64,000 bases of DNA from the NCBI GenBank assembly GCA_018401695.1, contig JAGYKD010000001.1:412016-476015 (forward strand), given 5' to 3'. This DNA comes from Flavobacteriales bacterium (GTDB lineage: Bacteria; Bacteroidota; Bacteroidia; CAIKAF01). The stretch's first letter is position 1. Every line of letters begins with the position of its first letter. Position numbers and translations under genes: made by a program. The notes under the pieces are model-generated. The model was not told where the DNA came from, searched no databases, and saw nothing but the letters and a program-made list of their open reading frames with translations. Below, piece by piece: positions 41,048 to 50,426 of this stretch.

Positions 41048-41469
41048 TGCAGCACTTTGGGGGTTTCACTTTCTAAATGTTGCACAGCCGCTTTTACCTG
41101 CGCTTCTTGGTCGGCCGACAGCTCCTTGGCAAACAAAAAGCGTAACGACGGAAGCATTTTTTGCTGCAGGTTTTGCAGCTCTGCATGCAATGCTTTAACG
41201 GAAGGAGCTAAGTTTTTTTGGCTAGCACACTTTTGCTCAGGCAGTGCACAAGAATCCAAGGTCGCTTTCAGATGCAAAATGCTTTTCTCCAAAGCCAGGG
41301 AGTCCCTTTGTTCCAAGGCCTCTGCACTGAGCACCAAACTTTCGCCCAGAGAAGAATACAAGGCTTCTCCTTGAGTTTTCCATTGGTTGCAGGGATCCAT
41401 CCGTTCCGATGAAGTTCCACAAGCCCAAAAGAAAAGCAACAGGGCAATAAGGGCAAGCGGCTTAGTCAT
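40987..41469 (-). CDS. Putative lipoprotein, overlapping nbaC convergently
   Basis: 160 residues from ATG 41469. The N-terminus [18 protein letters not shown] has a lipobox (Cys17). The mature part is helical and Lys/Glu/Leu-rich ([38 protein letters not shown]), with three more Cys. The start overlaps the end of rfbB by eight bases, so it may be the last gene of the sugar operon. Its last 20 codons are antisense to the nbaC coding region, an unusually long overlap; the exact 3' end is therefore less certain. Function unknown. Confidence 0.6.
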   Translation of the reverse strand: MTKPLALIALLLFFWACGTSSERMDPCNQWKTQGEALYSSLGESLVLSAEALEQRDSLALEKSILHLKATLDSCALPEQKCASQKNLAPSVKALHAELQNLQQKMLPSLRFLFAKELSADQEAQVKAAVQHLESETPKVLHHFASITVPQLEHVRNDSLE

Positions 41470-42529
41470 GTTGCGCATATTGTTGCGCGTAGTAAGCTTG
41501 GTAAGCGCCGGAGGTTACCCGATCTAGCCATTCTTGGTTGTTGAGGTACCAATCTACCGTTGCATCCAGGCCTTGTTCAAAGTTCACGGAGGGTTCCCAG
41601 CCTAATTCTTTGTGAATTTTATGGGCATCAATGGCATACCTGCGGTCATGCCCGGGTCTATCCGTTACATAGCTAATCAGCGATTCAGAATGACCTTGAG
41701 GATTCCCAAGTTTTTGGTCCATAAGACGTATAAGCAAGCGAATCAAATCGATGTTTTTCCACTCGTTAAAGCCGCCAATATTGTAGGTTTCCCCATTAAC
41801 CCCTTGGTGGTAAATCAAATCAATCGCCATGGCATGATCAATAACATACAACCAATCGCGGGTATATTGTCCATCGCCATATACGGGCAAAGGCTTTCCG
41901 GTTCGGATGTTGTGGATAAACAGGGGAATAAGTTTTTCGGGGAACTGGTTGGGTCCGTAATTGTTGCTGCAATTGCTAATGACCATGGGCAACCCGTAGG
42001 TATGGTGCCAGGCCCTGACCAAATGATCTGAAGAGGCTTTTGAAGAGGAATAGGGGCTTCGCGGGTCGTATGGAGTGGTTTCGGTAAACAAACCGGTTTC
42101 GCCAAGGGAGCCATAAACTTCGTCGGTAGAGATATGGTAAAAGCGCTTGCCTTCCCGGTTTTCTTGCCAGGCGTCCTTGGCGGCGTTTAGCAGGGTTACG
42201 GTTCCCATGATGTTGGTTTCCAGAAACTCTTTGGGATTGCTAATGCTTCGGTCTACATGGCTTTCTGCGGCCAGGTGAATCACGCCGTCAAAAGCATATG
42301 CATTAAAAAGTTTGGCCAGCAGGTTTTGGTCCAAAATATCGCCTTTAATAAAGCGGTAGTTTGGTTGGGACTCAACATCCAGGAGGTTCTCCAAATTTCC
42401 GGCGTAGGTGAGTTTATCCAGATTACAAATTAGGTAATCGGGGTACTTTTGAACCAAAAGCCGCACGACATGAGAGCCAATGAAGCCAGCCCCCCCGGTA
42501 ACTAAAATATGTTGCTTAAAATCGGCCAT
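41462..42529 (-). CDS. rfbB: dTDP-glucose 4,6-dehydratase
   Basis: Forms dTDP-4-keto-6-deoxyglucose, the branch point to rhamnose and other deoxysugars. 355 residues. The Rossmann motif is VTGGAGFIGSHVV, then NLDKLTYAGN, HLAAESHVDRSI, the catalytic region HISTDEVYGS with the Y-x3-K in SPYSSSKASSDH, and later GDGQYTRDWLYV and TDRPGHDRRYAID. No rfbA, rfbC or rfbD is adjacent, so the final sugar is unknown. It is cotranscribed with the nucleotide-sugar dehydrogenase upstream (12-bp gap). Confidence 0.94.
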   Translation of the reverse strand: MADFKQHILVTGGAGFIGSHVVRLLVQKYPDYLICNLDKLTYAGNLENLLDVESQPNYRFIKGDILDQNLLAKLFNAYAFDGVIHLAAESHVDRSISNPKEFLETNIMGTVTLLNAAKDAWQENREGKRFYHISTDEVYGSLGETGLFTETTPYDPRSPYSSSKASSDHLVRAWHHTYGLPMVISNCSNNYGPNQFPEKLIPLFIHNIRTGKPLPVYGDGQYTRDWLYVIDHAMAIDLIYHQGVNGETYNIGGFNEWKNIDLIRLLIRLMDQKLGNPQGHSESLISYVTDRPGHDRRYAIDAHKIHKELGWEPSVNFEQGLDATVDWYLNNQEWLDRVTSGAYQAYYAQQYAQHD

Positions 42530-42541
42530 GCATGGAAGTAT

Positions 42542-43837
42542 TTATAGGCTCCAGTATTCGAAACCATTGATTTTGCCTCGATACAATCCTTTTAAATCGG
42601 CCAGAATCCCATCCGGCTTTAAGAAGGCTTTAAAATCATTTTCGCTAAGGGCCAAATAGGGTTGGTGGGAAACGGCCACTACTGCCACATCGTACATACC
42701 GGAGGGTGCTCCGGCCAATTGGTATCCGTACTCATGGGCCACCTGGTCCTTATCGGCATAGGGGTCCACCACATCGACTTGTACTCCATAGCTTTTGAAC
42801 TCCTCTACGACGTCTACCACTTTGGAGTTTCGGATATCGGTTACATTTTCTTTAAAGGTGGTACCCATAATTAAAACACGGGAAGCACGCAGTGTATTTT
42901 CCTTGGCAATTAGGCGCTTTACCAACTGTCGGGCGGCATGTGCGCCCATATAGTCGTTGATTTCACGGCCGGCATTTATCATTTTGGCATGGTAGCCAAG
43001 CTGAGCCGACTTGTGGGTTAAATAATAGGGGTCTACGCCAATGCAATGCCCTCCAACCAAACCAGGGAAGAACTTTAAAAAGTTCCATTTGGTACCGGCA
43101 GCCTCCAGCACCTCGTAGGTATTGATGCCCATTCTACTAAAGATAATGGACAGTTCGTTCATAAGCGCAATATTTACATCGCGCTGGGTATTTTCGATAA
43201 TTTTAGCGGCCTCGGCAACTTTTATGGAAGAAGCCCTGTGCACTCCGGCTTTCACTACCAACTCATAGGTTTTGGCAATGATTTCGGCAGACGCTTTGTC
43301 GGAACCGGAAACTACCTTTACAATGGATGCGAGGGTGTGTTCTTTATCGCCGGGGTTTATACGCTCCGGGCTATAGCCCACCTTAAAATCTTTGCCGAAA
43401 GTTAATCCGGAAACCTCTTCGAGGACGGGAATACAATCGTCTTCTGTGCAGCCGGGGTACACGGTAGATTCAAATACTACATAGTCGCCCGGTTTTAGAA
43501 CTTGGCCCACGGTTTTGGAGGCCGAAATCAGCGGTTTTAGGTCAGGCTGCTTGTAGTTGTCGATGGGTGTAGGCACCGCCACAATAAAGAACTTTGCTTC
43601 GCTAAGTTCGGTTAAGTCAGCGGTAAAGTAAATATCCGCCCCCTCAAAATCTTCTTTTCCGAGTTCACCGGAGGGGTCAATTCCCTGCCTCATCAATTCC
43701 ACACGTTGTGGATTTATGTCAAATCCAATAACCTTTGCTTTGTGGGCAAATTCTAGGGCAATGGGCAGGCCAACATACCCAAGCCCAACCACTGCAATGG
43801 GTGCTTTTTTTTGAATAATGTCTTCGTAGAGGTTCAT
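42542..43837 (-). CDS. UDP-N-acetylhexosamine 6-dehydrogenase (nucleotide-sugar dehydrogenase, WbpA/TviB class)
   Basis: 431 residues. It oxidises C6 of a UDP-sugar to the uronic acid with two NAD. The N-terminal Rossmann motif is VVGLGYVGLPIALEF, with substrate-binding VAVPTPID, ESTVYPGCTED, AEAAKIIENTQRDVNIALMN and the catalytic Cys in LVGGHCIGVDPYYL. The GHCIGVDPYYL form is the one found in UDP-GlcNAc or UDP-GalNAc dehydrogenases rather than UDP-glucose dehydrogenase. With the WbpD- and WbpE-like genes beside it, UDP-GlcNAc to UDP-GlcNAcA is the most likely reaction (inference). Confidence 0.88.
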   Translation of the reverse strand: MNLYEDIIQKKAPIAVVGLGYVGLPIALEFAHKAKVIGFDINPQRVELMRQGIDPSGELGKEDFEGADIYFTADLTELSEAKFFIVAVPTPIDNYKQPDLKPLISASKTVGQVLKPGDYVVFESTVYPGCTEDDCIPVLEEVSGLTFGKDFKVGYSPERINPGDKEHTLASIVKVVSGSDKASAEIIAKTYELVVKAGVHRASSIKVAEAAKIIENTQRDVNIALMNELSIIFSRMGINTYEVLEAAGTKWNFLKFFPGLVGGHCIGVDPYYLTHKSAQLGYHAKMINAGREINDYMGAHAARQLVKRLIAKENTLRASRVLIMGTTFKENVTDIRNSKVVDVVEEFKSYGVQVDVVDPYADKDQVAHEYGYQLAGAPSGMYDVAVVAVSHQPYLALSENDFKAFLKPDGILADLKGLYRGKINGFEYWSL

Positions 43838-43901
43838 TGTAGCATCGTTTTCACGGCAGGTTCAGTTGCCAAAGATATTTGAATAATTCTTTTTTTTGGA
43901 T

Positions 43902-44483
43902 TTATATCGCTTCTTCCTGGACCTTTCCGTCGGGCAATTTCAGGTACCAGCGTCCTTCTTCCGGGCATTGGGCTTTGCCGTCCTCGCCGAAGTGCAGTCG
44001 CTGACCGCGCATGCTCATCCAACCCACTTGTCGCGCAGGATTTCCGACCATAAGGGCAAAGTCAGGAACGCTTTTTAAAATCACGGCACCGGCGCCAATA
44101 AAGCAATAGCGGCCAAGCTCTACTCCGCAAATAATGGTGGCATTGGCACCAATGGTGGCTCCGTTGCGAACAAGGGTAGTTCTAAACTCCGATTTTCGGT
44201 TCACTCCGCTGCGCGGGTTCATGACATTGGTAAACACCATAGATGGCCCCAAAAAGACCTCATCTTCGCAGGTTACCCCCTCGTAAACAGACACGTTGTT
44301 TTGAACTTTGCAGTTTTTACCGAGCCTCACTTTAGGGCCAATCATTACATTTTGCCCTAAACTGGTACCATCGTCGAGCTCAGCGCCTTGCATTACATGG
44401 CAAAACTGCCACACTTTCACCCCATTACCCAGCTTTGCGGAAGGGTGTACAATGGAACTTTCGTGTACAAATGGCTCAATCAT
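43902..44483 (-). CDS. WbpD-like N-acetyltransferase (left-handed beta-helix)
   Basis: 193 residues of hexapeptide repeats (L/I/V-G-x4), for example SLGQNVMIGPKVRLGKNCKV and ATIGANATIICGVELGRYCF, forming a left-handed beta-helix trimer. The C-terminal GWMSMRGQRLHF and AQCPEEGRWYLK resemble the ending of WbpD, the 3-N-acetyltransferase of UDP-2-acetamido-3-amino-glucuronate. ATG 44483 (MIEPFVHESSIVHPSAKLG) was chosen as the family start; the longer frame reaches into a repeat. Acetyl-CoA is the expected donor. It is 64 bp upstream of the dehydrogenase gene in the same operon. Confidence 0.88.
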   Translation of the reverse strand: MIEPFVHESSIVHPSAKLGNGVKVWQFCHVMQGAELDDGTSLGQNVMIGPKVRLGKNCKVQNNVSVYEGVTCEDEVFLGPSMVFTNVMNPRSGVNRKSEFRTTLVRNGATIGANATIICGVELGRYCFIGAGAVILKSVPDFALMVGNPARQVGWMSMRGQRLHFGEDGKAQCPEEGRWYLKLPDGKVQEEAI

Positions 44484-44538
44484 AAAAGGAAGTATAAAAA
44501 GGTGGGGCGCATTTCCGGCTGCTTGCTGCAAGTCCTCC

Positions 44539-44629
44539 TTTGGGTGCCACGTTCGGCTAGGCGGTACGTGGGCTTCCCCGAAGCATCGGGGTCAGCCTCC
44601 GTTCGCCAAGCCGAAACGGGCACCCAAAT
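44539..44629. repeat. Long GC-rich hairpin within the sugar operon
   Basis: TTTGGGTGCC then TTCGGCT and GGCG pair with CGCC, AGCCGAA and GGGCACCCAAA over about 23 bp. The loop holds GGCTTCCCCGAAGCATCGGG then GTCAGCCTCC, the same inner core as the structured elements at 17865 and 58729. It lies between the uxs-like gene and the wbpD-like gene. Confidence 0.6.
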
Positions 44630-44661
44630 TGCGGGCTTTTCGCTGCATCCGGGCGCCGGAT

Positions 44662-45624
44662 TCATTGACGTTCTCTTAATTCCTGGGGGCCTAAGGCTTT
44701 AAAGTAGGCGTAGGTATTGGCCAAACCCTGGCTCCGATCTACCTTAGGCTCCCAATCCAATATCTTTTTGGCAAGACTAATGTCAGGCTTCCTTTGTTTT
44801 GGGTCGTCTACAGGTAAGCTTTTATATTCTATAGGACTGTCGGAACCGGTGAGCCTCAGAATTTCTTCGGCAAACTCTTTTATGGTTATTTCGGAAGGGT
44901 TTCCAAGGTTTACGGGCTGGTCGAAATCACTAAGCAAAAGCCGATAAATACCTTCTACCAAATCGGACACATAACAAAAGGAACGGGTTTGACTTCCGTC
45001 TCCAAAGACGGTTAAGGGTTCTCCCCGCAAGGCTTGGCCAATAAAAGCAGGAAGTGCCCTACCGTCGTTAAGTCGCATGCGCGGTCCATAGGTATTAAAA
45101 ATGCGCACAATGCGTGTTTCCAACTTATGGTACCGGTTGTAGGCCATGGTCATGGCTTCTTGAAAGCGTTTGGCCTCGTCATACACCCCACGCGGCCCAA
45201 TAGGGTTAACATTTCCCCAATAGGATTCGCTTTGTGGATGGACCAATGGGTCTCCATATATTTCGGAAGTAGAAGCCACCAAGATTCTGGCGCGCTTGGC
45301 CAAAGCCAGCCCAAGCAGGTTATGGGTTCCCAAAGAGCCCACCTTAAGGGTTTGTATAGGGATTTTTAGATAATCGATGGGAGAAGCCGGGCTTGCAAAA
45401 TGTAAAATATAGTCCAAAGGACCCGCCACGTGCACAAATTTGGACACATCGTGGTGGTAAAATTCAAAATCCGGATTCGGAAACAAGTGTTCTATGTTTC
45501 GGATATCGCCGGTAATGAGATTATCCATAGCCACCACACGATAGCCTTTGAACAAAAAGTGCTCGCACAAATGCGAGCCTAAAAACCCGGCGCCTCCGGT
45601 AATGAGTATGCGTTTTTTGCTCAT
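44662..45624 (-). CDS. UDP-glucuronate decarboxylase (UDP-xylose synthase)
   Basis: Converts UDP-glucuronate to UDP-xylose with enzyme-bound NAD. 320 residues from ATG 45624 ([20 protein letters not shown]); an earlier ATG at 45645 would overlap ugd. Motifs: [39 protein letters not shown] with the Y-x3-K in [12 protein letters not shown], then [10 protein letters not shown] and [18 protein letters not shown]. It is adjacent to ugd, which makes its substrate, with a gap of only seven bases, so the two form a UDP-Glc to UDP-Xyl unit. Confidence 0.92.
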   Translation of the reverse strand: MSKKRILITGGAGFLGSHLCEHFLFKGYRVVAMDNLITGDIRNIEHLFPNPDFEFYHHDVSKFVHVAGPLDYILHFASPASPIDYLKIPIQTLKVGSLGTHNLLGLALAKRARILVASTSEIYGDPLVHPQSESYWGNVNPIGPRGVYDEAKRFQEAMTMAYNRYHKLETRIVRIFNTYGPRMRLNDGRALPAFIGQALRGEPLTVFGDGSQTRSFCYVSDLVEGIYRLLLSDFDQPVNLGNPSEITIKEFAEEILRLTGSDSPIEYKSLPVDDPKQRKPDISLAKKILDWEPKVDRSQGLANTYAYFKALGPQELRERQ

Positions 45625-45631
45625 AGTGCGG

Positions 45632-46933
45632 TTATGATCTGCCAATGCTGTGGTAGGAAAAGCCTAAGGCTTCCATTTTTTTATGATCGTAAATATTTCG
45701 TCCGTCAAAAATTAAGGCTTGGCCCATTACAGACTTAAGGCGACCAAAATCCGGGCTGCGGAATACAGACCATTCGGTAGCCACGATTAAGGCGTCTGCT
45801 CCTTCGGCCGCCTCATAGCTGCTGTCGGCAAAGTGCAATCTTTCGCCATACAAGGCCTTTACATGCTCCATAGCTTCGGGGTCATAGACCTTAAGCCTTG
45901 CGCCGGCTTGCAAAAAGCAATCTACCAAATAAAGAGCCGGGGCCTCTCGGATATCGTCCGTATCGGGCTTAAAGGATAATCCCCAAACGCCTAAGGTTTT
46001 TCCTTGCAAATTGCCGTTGAAATGAGCCAGCACTTTATCGGCAAAAAACTGTCGCTGGTTTTGATTTACCTTCAACACTGCTTTGAGAATCTCGAAAGAA
46101 TAATTTGTTTGAGCTGCAATATGGACCAAAGCCAGCACATCTTTTGGGAAACAACTTCCACCAAAACCCAGCCCGGGGAACAAAAAGCGTTTGCCTATGC
46201 GGTCATCGGCGCCAATGCCAAGCCTCACTTGATCTACATTGGCCCCCACCCTTTCACAAAGCTGCGCCACCTCGTTCATAAAGGATATTTTGGTAGCCAA
46301 AAAGGCATTTGCGGCATACTTAGTCATTTCTGCGGACCTTTCATCCATAAAAAATATGGGGTTTCCTTGCCTAAGGTAGGGCGCATAGAGTTCGGAAAGC
46401 AGTTGCTTTGCACGCTCGGAGCTTGTGCCAATCACAATCCGGTCAGGCTTCATAAAATCATCTACTGCAAAACCTTCTCTAAGAAACTCGGGATTTGACA
46501 CCACATCGAAGGGAACCTTGGCCGTTTGCCCGATGGTTTTATGGACCAAATCTGCGGTTCCCACCGGAACGGTGCTTTTGTCGATAATAATGGTATAATT
46601 TTCGAGCAAGGGGCCCAAATCTTCGGCCACGGCAAGCACATAACTTAAATCTGCGGATCCGTCTTCTCCTGGAGGAGTCGGCAAGGCCAAAAACAGAACT
46701 TCGGCTTCCTTTATGCCTTGGCTAAGGTCCGTGGTAAAGGTCAATCGCCCTTGTCGGATATTTCGCTCAAACAATACGTCCAAGCCGGGTTCATAAATGG
46801 GAATCTCTCCCGCCTTCATGCGCGCCACCTTTTCGGCATCAATATCTACACAAGTCACTTGGTTTCCGGTTTCGGCCAAACAAGTACCTGTTACCAAACC
46901 CACATAACCTGTTCCAATCACACAAACTTTCAT
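45632..46933 (-). CDS. ugd: UDP-glucose 6-dehydrogenase
   Basis: Oxidises UDP-glucose to UDP-glucuronate. 433 residues. Motifs: [19 protein letters not shown] at the N-terminus, [57 protein letters not shown] and the catalytic Cys in [14 protein letters not shown]. The product feeds the decarboxylase gene immediately downstream, and possibly other uronate-using steps. The 10-bp gap to the aminotransferase gene upstream makes cotranscription likely. Confidence 0.95.
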   Translation of the reverse strand: MKVCVIGTGYVGLVTGTCLAETGNQVTCVDIDAEKVARMKAGEIPIYEPGLDVLFERNIRQGRLTFTTDLSQGIKEAEVLFLALPTPPGEDGSADLSYVLAVAEDLGPLLENYTIIIDKSTVPVGTADLVHKTIGQTAKVPFDVVSNPEFLREGFAVDDFMKPDRIVIGTSSERAKQLLSELYAPYLRQGNPIFFMDERSAEMTKYAANAFLATKISFMNEVAQLCERVGANVDQVRLGIGADDRIGKRFLFPGLGFGGSCFPKDVLALVHIAAQTNYSFEILKAVLKVNQNQRQFFADKVLAHFNGNLQGKTLGVWGLSFKPDTDDIREAPALYLVDCFLQAGARLKVYDPEAMEHVKALYGERLHFADSSYEAAEGADALIVATEWSVFRSPDFGRLKSVMGQALIFDGRNIYDHKKMEALGFSYHSIGRS

Positions 46934-46943
46934 GCTTTAATCT

Positions 46944-48077
46944 TTAATGGCGTTTGCACCACCCAATTAAGGTATCGCAAATATAATGGAGTTGTTCTTG
47001 GTCGAGTTCGGTATGCATAGGAAGGCTAAACACCTGGTTAACTAAAGATGCCGTACCGGGCAGTTCTTTGGGAACAAATCTACCGTTTCCATAGGCTTTT
47101 TGTTTGTATAAAGGAATGGGGTAGTAGACCTTGGCAGGAATTCCCTTTTCGGCCAAATGGTTTAGCAATTCCTCTTTGTTCCCACGTTCCCACTTGAGGG
47201 TATACTGATGGTACACGTGGCTGCTGTAGGGGCGTTTTATGGGAACGTGCAGGCCGTCGATTTGCCCTAACCTCTCGTCGTAAAAACCTGCCGCTTCCTG
47301 TCGACGGGCAATGTATTTATCGAGTTGTTTTAGCTTTACGGAAAGAAAAGCGGCTTGTAAGCCATCCAATCGGCTATTGACACCAACTTCTTCGTGTTCA
47401 TATAGTTTTCCCTGCCCGTGATTAGCAATGGTTTTTGCAAGAGCAGCCCGCTGTTTATCCGAACTAACAATAGCCCCACCGTCGCCCATGCATCCCAAAT
47501 TTTTGGATGGGAAAAAAGACGTTGCGCTAATATGCCCCAAGGTGCCGGCCATACCCTCCAAGCCCTTTTGGGAGTAATGCGCCCCAATGGCCTGAGCCAT
47601 GTCTTCTACCACATATGCCCCGTGGGCTTTGGCCAGTTTCAAAATAGGCTCCATGGGCGCCATTTGGCCAAATAAATGTACAGGCACCACCACCTGAATG
47701 TCGGGGTGCTGTTCAAATGCCTTGGCTACTTCTTGTGGACTCAGGTTAAAATCTTCCGGATCTACGTCGGCAAATATTAGTTCGTAGCCCAATAAAGCAG
47801 CCACTTCGGCGGTAGCCACGTAGGTAAAGGCAGGAACCAAGACCTTAGCCCCCGGCTTTAGATTTAGGCTCATAAGGCAAATTTGCAACGCATCTGTTCC
47901 ATTAGCGCATGGAACCACATGGGCACCTAGGTATTGCTCCAGCTCCGTTACAAACGTATTGACCGAGGGACCATTAATAAAACCTGCCGAGTCCATAACC
48001 TCCTCGTAGGCGGCGTTCAATTCTTTACGTATAGCATGGTGCTGCCGTTTAAGGTCAACCATTTCGATAGGGTGCAT
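46944..48077 (-). CDS. WbpE-like sugar aminotransferase (DegT/DnrJ/EryC1 family)
   Basis: 377 residues from ATG 48077 (MHPIEMVDLKRQHHAIRKEL). PLP enzyme; the cofactor Lys lies in TSFFPSKNLGCMGDGGAI. Further family blocks are CANGTDALQICL, VLVPAFTYVATAEVAAL, PVHLFGQMAPME, VVEDMAQAIGAHY, GVNSRLDGLQAAFLSVKL and YYPIPLYKQKAY. The overall sequence resembles WbpE, which transaminates UDP-2-acetamido-3-keto-glucuronate. It is the first gene of the sugar operon. No WbpB-type oxidoreductase, needed to make its substrate, is visible in the window. Confidence 0.9.
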   Translation of the reverse strand: MHPIEMVDLKRQHHAIRKELNAAYEEVMDSAGFINGPSVNTFVTELEQYLGAHVVPCANGTDALQICLMSLNLKPGAKVLVPAFTYVATAEVAALLGYELIFADVDPEDFNLSPQEVAKAFEQHPDIQVVVPVHLFGQMAPMEPILKLAKAHGAYVVEDMAQAIGAHYSQKGLEGMAGTLGHISATSFFPSKNLGCMGDGGAIVSSDKQRAALAKTIANHGQGKLYEHEEVGVNSRLDGLQAAFLSVKLKQLDKYIARRQEAAGFYDERLGQIDGLHVPIKRPYSSHVYHQYTLKWERGNKEELLNHLAEKGIPAKVYYPIPLYKQKAYGNGRFVPKELPGTASLVNQVFSLPMHTELDQEQLHYICDTLIGWCKRH

Positions 48078-48196
48078 AACAATGGGCAATTATGGGAGCT
48101 AAAATAAGGGAAGTATTGCACAGTGAGTAGACCAAAAAGGAAAGGCTATGTAATTTTTTGGGACAAAAAGCCAAATGAGCTGTGGGACGAAATCCC

Positions 48197-48204
48197 TAAC
48201 TTTG
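48197..48204 (+). promoter_or_regulatory. TAACTTTG promoter element abutting the 48209 gene
   Basis: Perfect TAnnTTTG followed by GCCA and the ATG at 48209. It serves the outer-membrane protein and kdtA operon. Confidence 0.65.
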
Positions 48205-48208
48205 GCCA

Positions 48209-48973
48209 ATGGCAAAGTCACCGGTCTTTTTAAAGCCACTTATTGGCTTGTTACTAGGCTTAAGCCTTGGGGGAAAAAGTGTGGCACAGGTCAACGTCCG
48301 CGACAGCTTGGTTTCTGTATTTATGTTTGGAGCCAGCGGTGGGTTTAGTTTTCCTGTGGGTGCATTTTCGGATAGAGTAAGCCTGGTTTACCCCGTGGGA
48401 GGTGAAGTTTGGTATAAATTCAAACAATACATCCAAATTGGAGCCTCTGGACATTTTATGTTTGGGGAGCGGATAAAGGATACTACTTTTGCTACCAATT
48501 TGCTGCCTATTGTTGGAGGCGATGGAAGTTTTCCGGCCATTAGTGCCACCTTTCAAGGAGCCATGTTTAGAGGCATGGTAAGCGGTTTGCTTCCCCTAGG
48601 AAAACCCAATAGAAACTCAGGACTTATGCTTATGCTGAGCGGAGGGTATACAGCTACCTGGTACAGCTTACGCACTGCAGGGAGCTTAACTCCCCAATTG
48701 GAGTCACCCTACCACAAAGGCTACGACCGCATGAGCACAGGTACCGTTTGGAGCCAAATGCTAGGTTATCAGTATTTATCCAACAACCGGAAAATCAACT
48801 TTTACTTTGGTTTAGAATTTCACCAAGCCGTTTTGTACCATCAACGTGGGTTTCAATACGACGTAGGCGAGTTGCCCCAGGACAGCCGTACCGAATTGTA
48901 CATGGGTTTGCGGGCTGCTTGGCTGTTTCCTGTGTATAAGCGTACCAATCAGAGCTACATTGATTTTCGCTAA
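48209..48973 (+). CDS. Outer-membrane beta-barrel-like protein upstream of kdtA
   Basis: 254 residues with a signal peptide (MAKSPVFLKPLIGLLLGLSL, cleavage near SVAQV). The mature protein has alternating polar and aromatic strands (FMFGASGGFSFPVGAFSDRV, EVWYKFKQYIQIGASGHFMF, FYFGLEFHQAVLYHQ, LYMGLRAAWLFPVYKR) typical of an eight-stranded outer-membrane barrel. The last 14 bp overlap the start of kdtA, so the pair is coupled; an LPS- or envelope-related role is an inference. I do not recognise the family. Confidence 0.75.
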   Translation: MAKSPVFLKPLIGLLLGLSLGGKSVAQVNVRDSLVSVFMFGASGGFSFPVGAFSDRVSLVYPVGGEVWYKFKQYIQIGASGHFMFGERIKDTTFATNLLPIVGGDGSFPAISATFQGAMFRGMVSGLLPLGKPNRNSGLMLMLSGGYTATWYSLRTAGSLTPQLESPYHKGYDRMSTGTVWSQMLGYQYLSNNRKINFYFGLEFHQAVLYHQRGFQYDVGELPQDSRTELYMGLRAAWLFPVYKRTNQSYIDFR

Positions 48974-50207
48974 AATATTGGAATGGCTCTACCCTTTTGC
49001 CATAGCCGGCTTTGAATCCGCCTTGCCCTTGGTGGGCCATTTTCATAAAAAAGCAGCACTAAGGGCCACCTACCGCTCCCAAGCCTGGCCAAAGAAAAGC
49101 ACAGGGCAATGGATTTGGATCCACGCTGCCTCCGTTGGGGAATATGAGCAGGTTCGACCCATAATAGAGGCTTGGAGGTTACAAGAAAAGGGCAAGGTTT
49201 TGTTGAGCTTTTACTCTCCCTCAGGATTTGAACAAGTAGCCCCAAGTGCTGCAGATGCTATAATCATGTTTCCGGGGGACCGAAAAAAGTGCATAAAGGA
49301 TTTGTTGGAGCAATTCGACCCGCAATTTGCCTTGTTTGTTAAAGCGGAGCTTTGGCCGGTTAGTTTAGAAGTCTTAGAGAAGGCCGGGGTTCCTTCGGCT
49401 TTGGTAGCCTTTGCTCCCGGAAGATCGAAAGCTTGGGCCGGCTTAGGTTCGGCATTTTGGAAAAAACAGTTGGACCGATTTTGCTGGATTTCTTGCCAGG
49501 ATTCGAGTGCTGCCCACTTTTTGTTGCAGTTGGGCATGGAAGAACACCGTGTGCATATAGATGGAAATCCAAGAGTAGATAGGCTCCAAAGCCTGCCCAA
49601 AGAGTTTCCAAAAGAAGTAAATGATCCTGGCGGGGTTCTTTGGCTGATTGCCGGTAGTACTTGGCCTGCCGATGAAAAACTATTGTTTGAGGCCTTAAAG
49701 AAAGCCCCAAAATGGAACTTACTTTGTGCCCCACATCATCCCGAAAAATCCCAGGTAGAACGGTTGCTTGCCTGGGGTAAAGCCTTAGGCGGAGCTGCAC
49801 CTTGGAGTAGGCTGTCGCAAAATCCAAGAAACCAATGGCCGAGAGTAATCGTAGTCGACGGTTTGGGGGAACTTAAGCGTTTGTATCGTTTTGGATCGGC
49901 TGCTTATGTGGGCGGGGGATTTGGGCGGAGCATACACAGCTGTTTGGAACCAGCAGCCTACGGTTTGCCTATGGCATTTGGTCCAAACCTTGGGGGAAGC
50001 ATAGAAGCTCAAGCCTTTTTGGCAATGGGAACAGCTACCAAGGTTAAAGATGCCGATAGCCTATTGAAGTGGTTGCAAAGTATGGCGGAAATAGAGCAGC
50101 AAAAAAAGGACGAGCAATTGCTGTGGAACTGGTTTGACAGGCAATCCGGGGCCGACCGCCGGGTTATGGAACGTCTAAAGGCTACTTTAAAGCAGCCAGG
50201 CTGTTGA
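48960..50207 (+). CDS. kdtA: 3-deoxy-D-manno-octulosonic acid transferase
   Basis: Adds Kdo to lipid A at the inner membrane. 415 residues if translation starts at TTG 48960; another TTG at 48978 is possible, and no in-frame ATG lies near. One N-terminal membrane anchor (ILEWLYPFAIAGFESALPLV) is followed by IWIHAASVGEYEQVRPIIEA with the conserved Glu, LLSFYSPSGFEQV, LFVKAELWPVSLE, then the C-terminal GT-B domain with LWLIAGSTWPADEKLL and AYVGGGFGRSIHSCLEPAAYGL. It overlaps the barrel gene by 14 bp. The absence of an ATG suggests translation depends on coupling to the upstream gene. Confidence 0.92.
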   Translation: MIFAKILEWLYPFAIAGFESALPLVGHFHKKAALRATYRSQAWPKKSTGQWIWIHAASVGEYEQVRPIIEAWRLQEKGKVLLSFYSPSGFEQVAPSAADAIIMFPGDRKKCIKDLLEQFDPQFALFVKAELWPVSLEVLEKAGVPSALVAFAPGRSKAWAGLGSAFWKKQLDRFCWISCQDSSAAHFLLQLGMEEHRVHIDGNPRVDRLQSLPKEFPKEVNDPGGVLWLIAGSTWPADEKLLFEALKKAPKWNLLCAPHHPEKSQVERLLAWGKALGGAAPWSRLSQNPRNQWPRVIVVDGLGELKRLYRFGSAAYVGGGFGRSIHSCLEPAAYGLPMAFGPNLGGSIEAQAFLAMGTATKVKDADSLLKWLQSMAEIEQQKKDEQLLWNWFDRQSGADRRVMERLKATLKQPGC

Positions 50208-50305
50208 GGGGCTCACCCAAAACTTTTAGCGAGGAAAAAGGCAGGCCCTGCGCCTTTGTGCCAAATAGAGCATGAGATTGCTGATGCCTAGCCTCTTCAA
50301 GGTTC

Positions 50306-50426
50306 GAGACCGTTGACGCGTTGTGTTTTCAAGAGGGAGTTCCTGACCCTGCGGTCAGGATTCAAAAAACCTAAGGCTGCGTTCAGATCAGAATGGCCGC
50401 CGGAATAGCGTCGCATCAACAGACTC
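50306..50426 (+). repeat. Inverted-end dispersed repeat, copy C (121 bp)
   Basis: Same 28-bp start as copies at 526 and 24642. The right end is CGCATCAACAGACTC (three mismatches to the left-end complement). CCTGACC and GGTCAGG form a perfect 7-bp inner hairpin at about 50353. It fills much of the 50208-50606 gap; no gene is visible there. TACCTTTG at about 50579 is the likely hmgA promoter. Confidence 0.65.
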
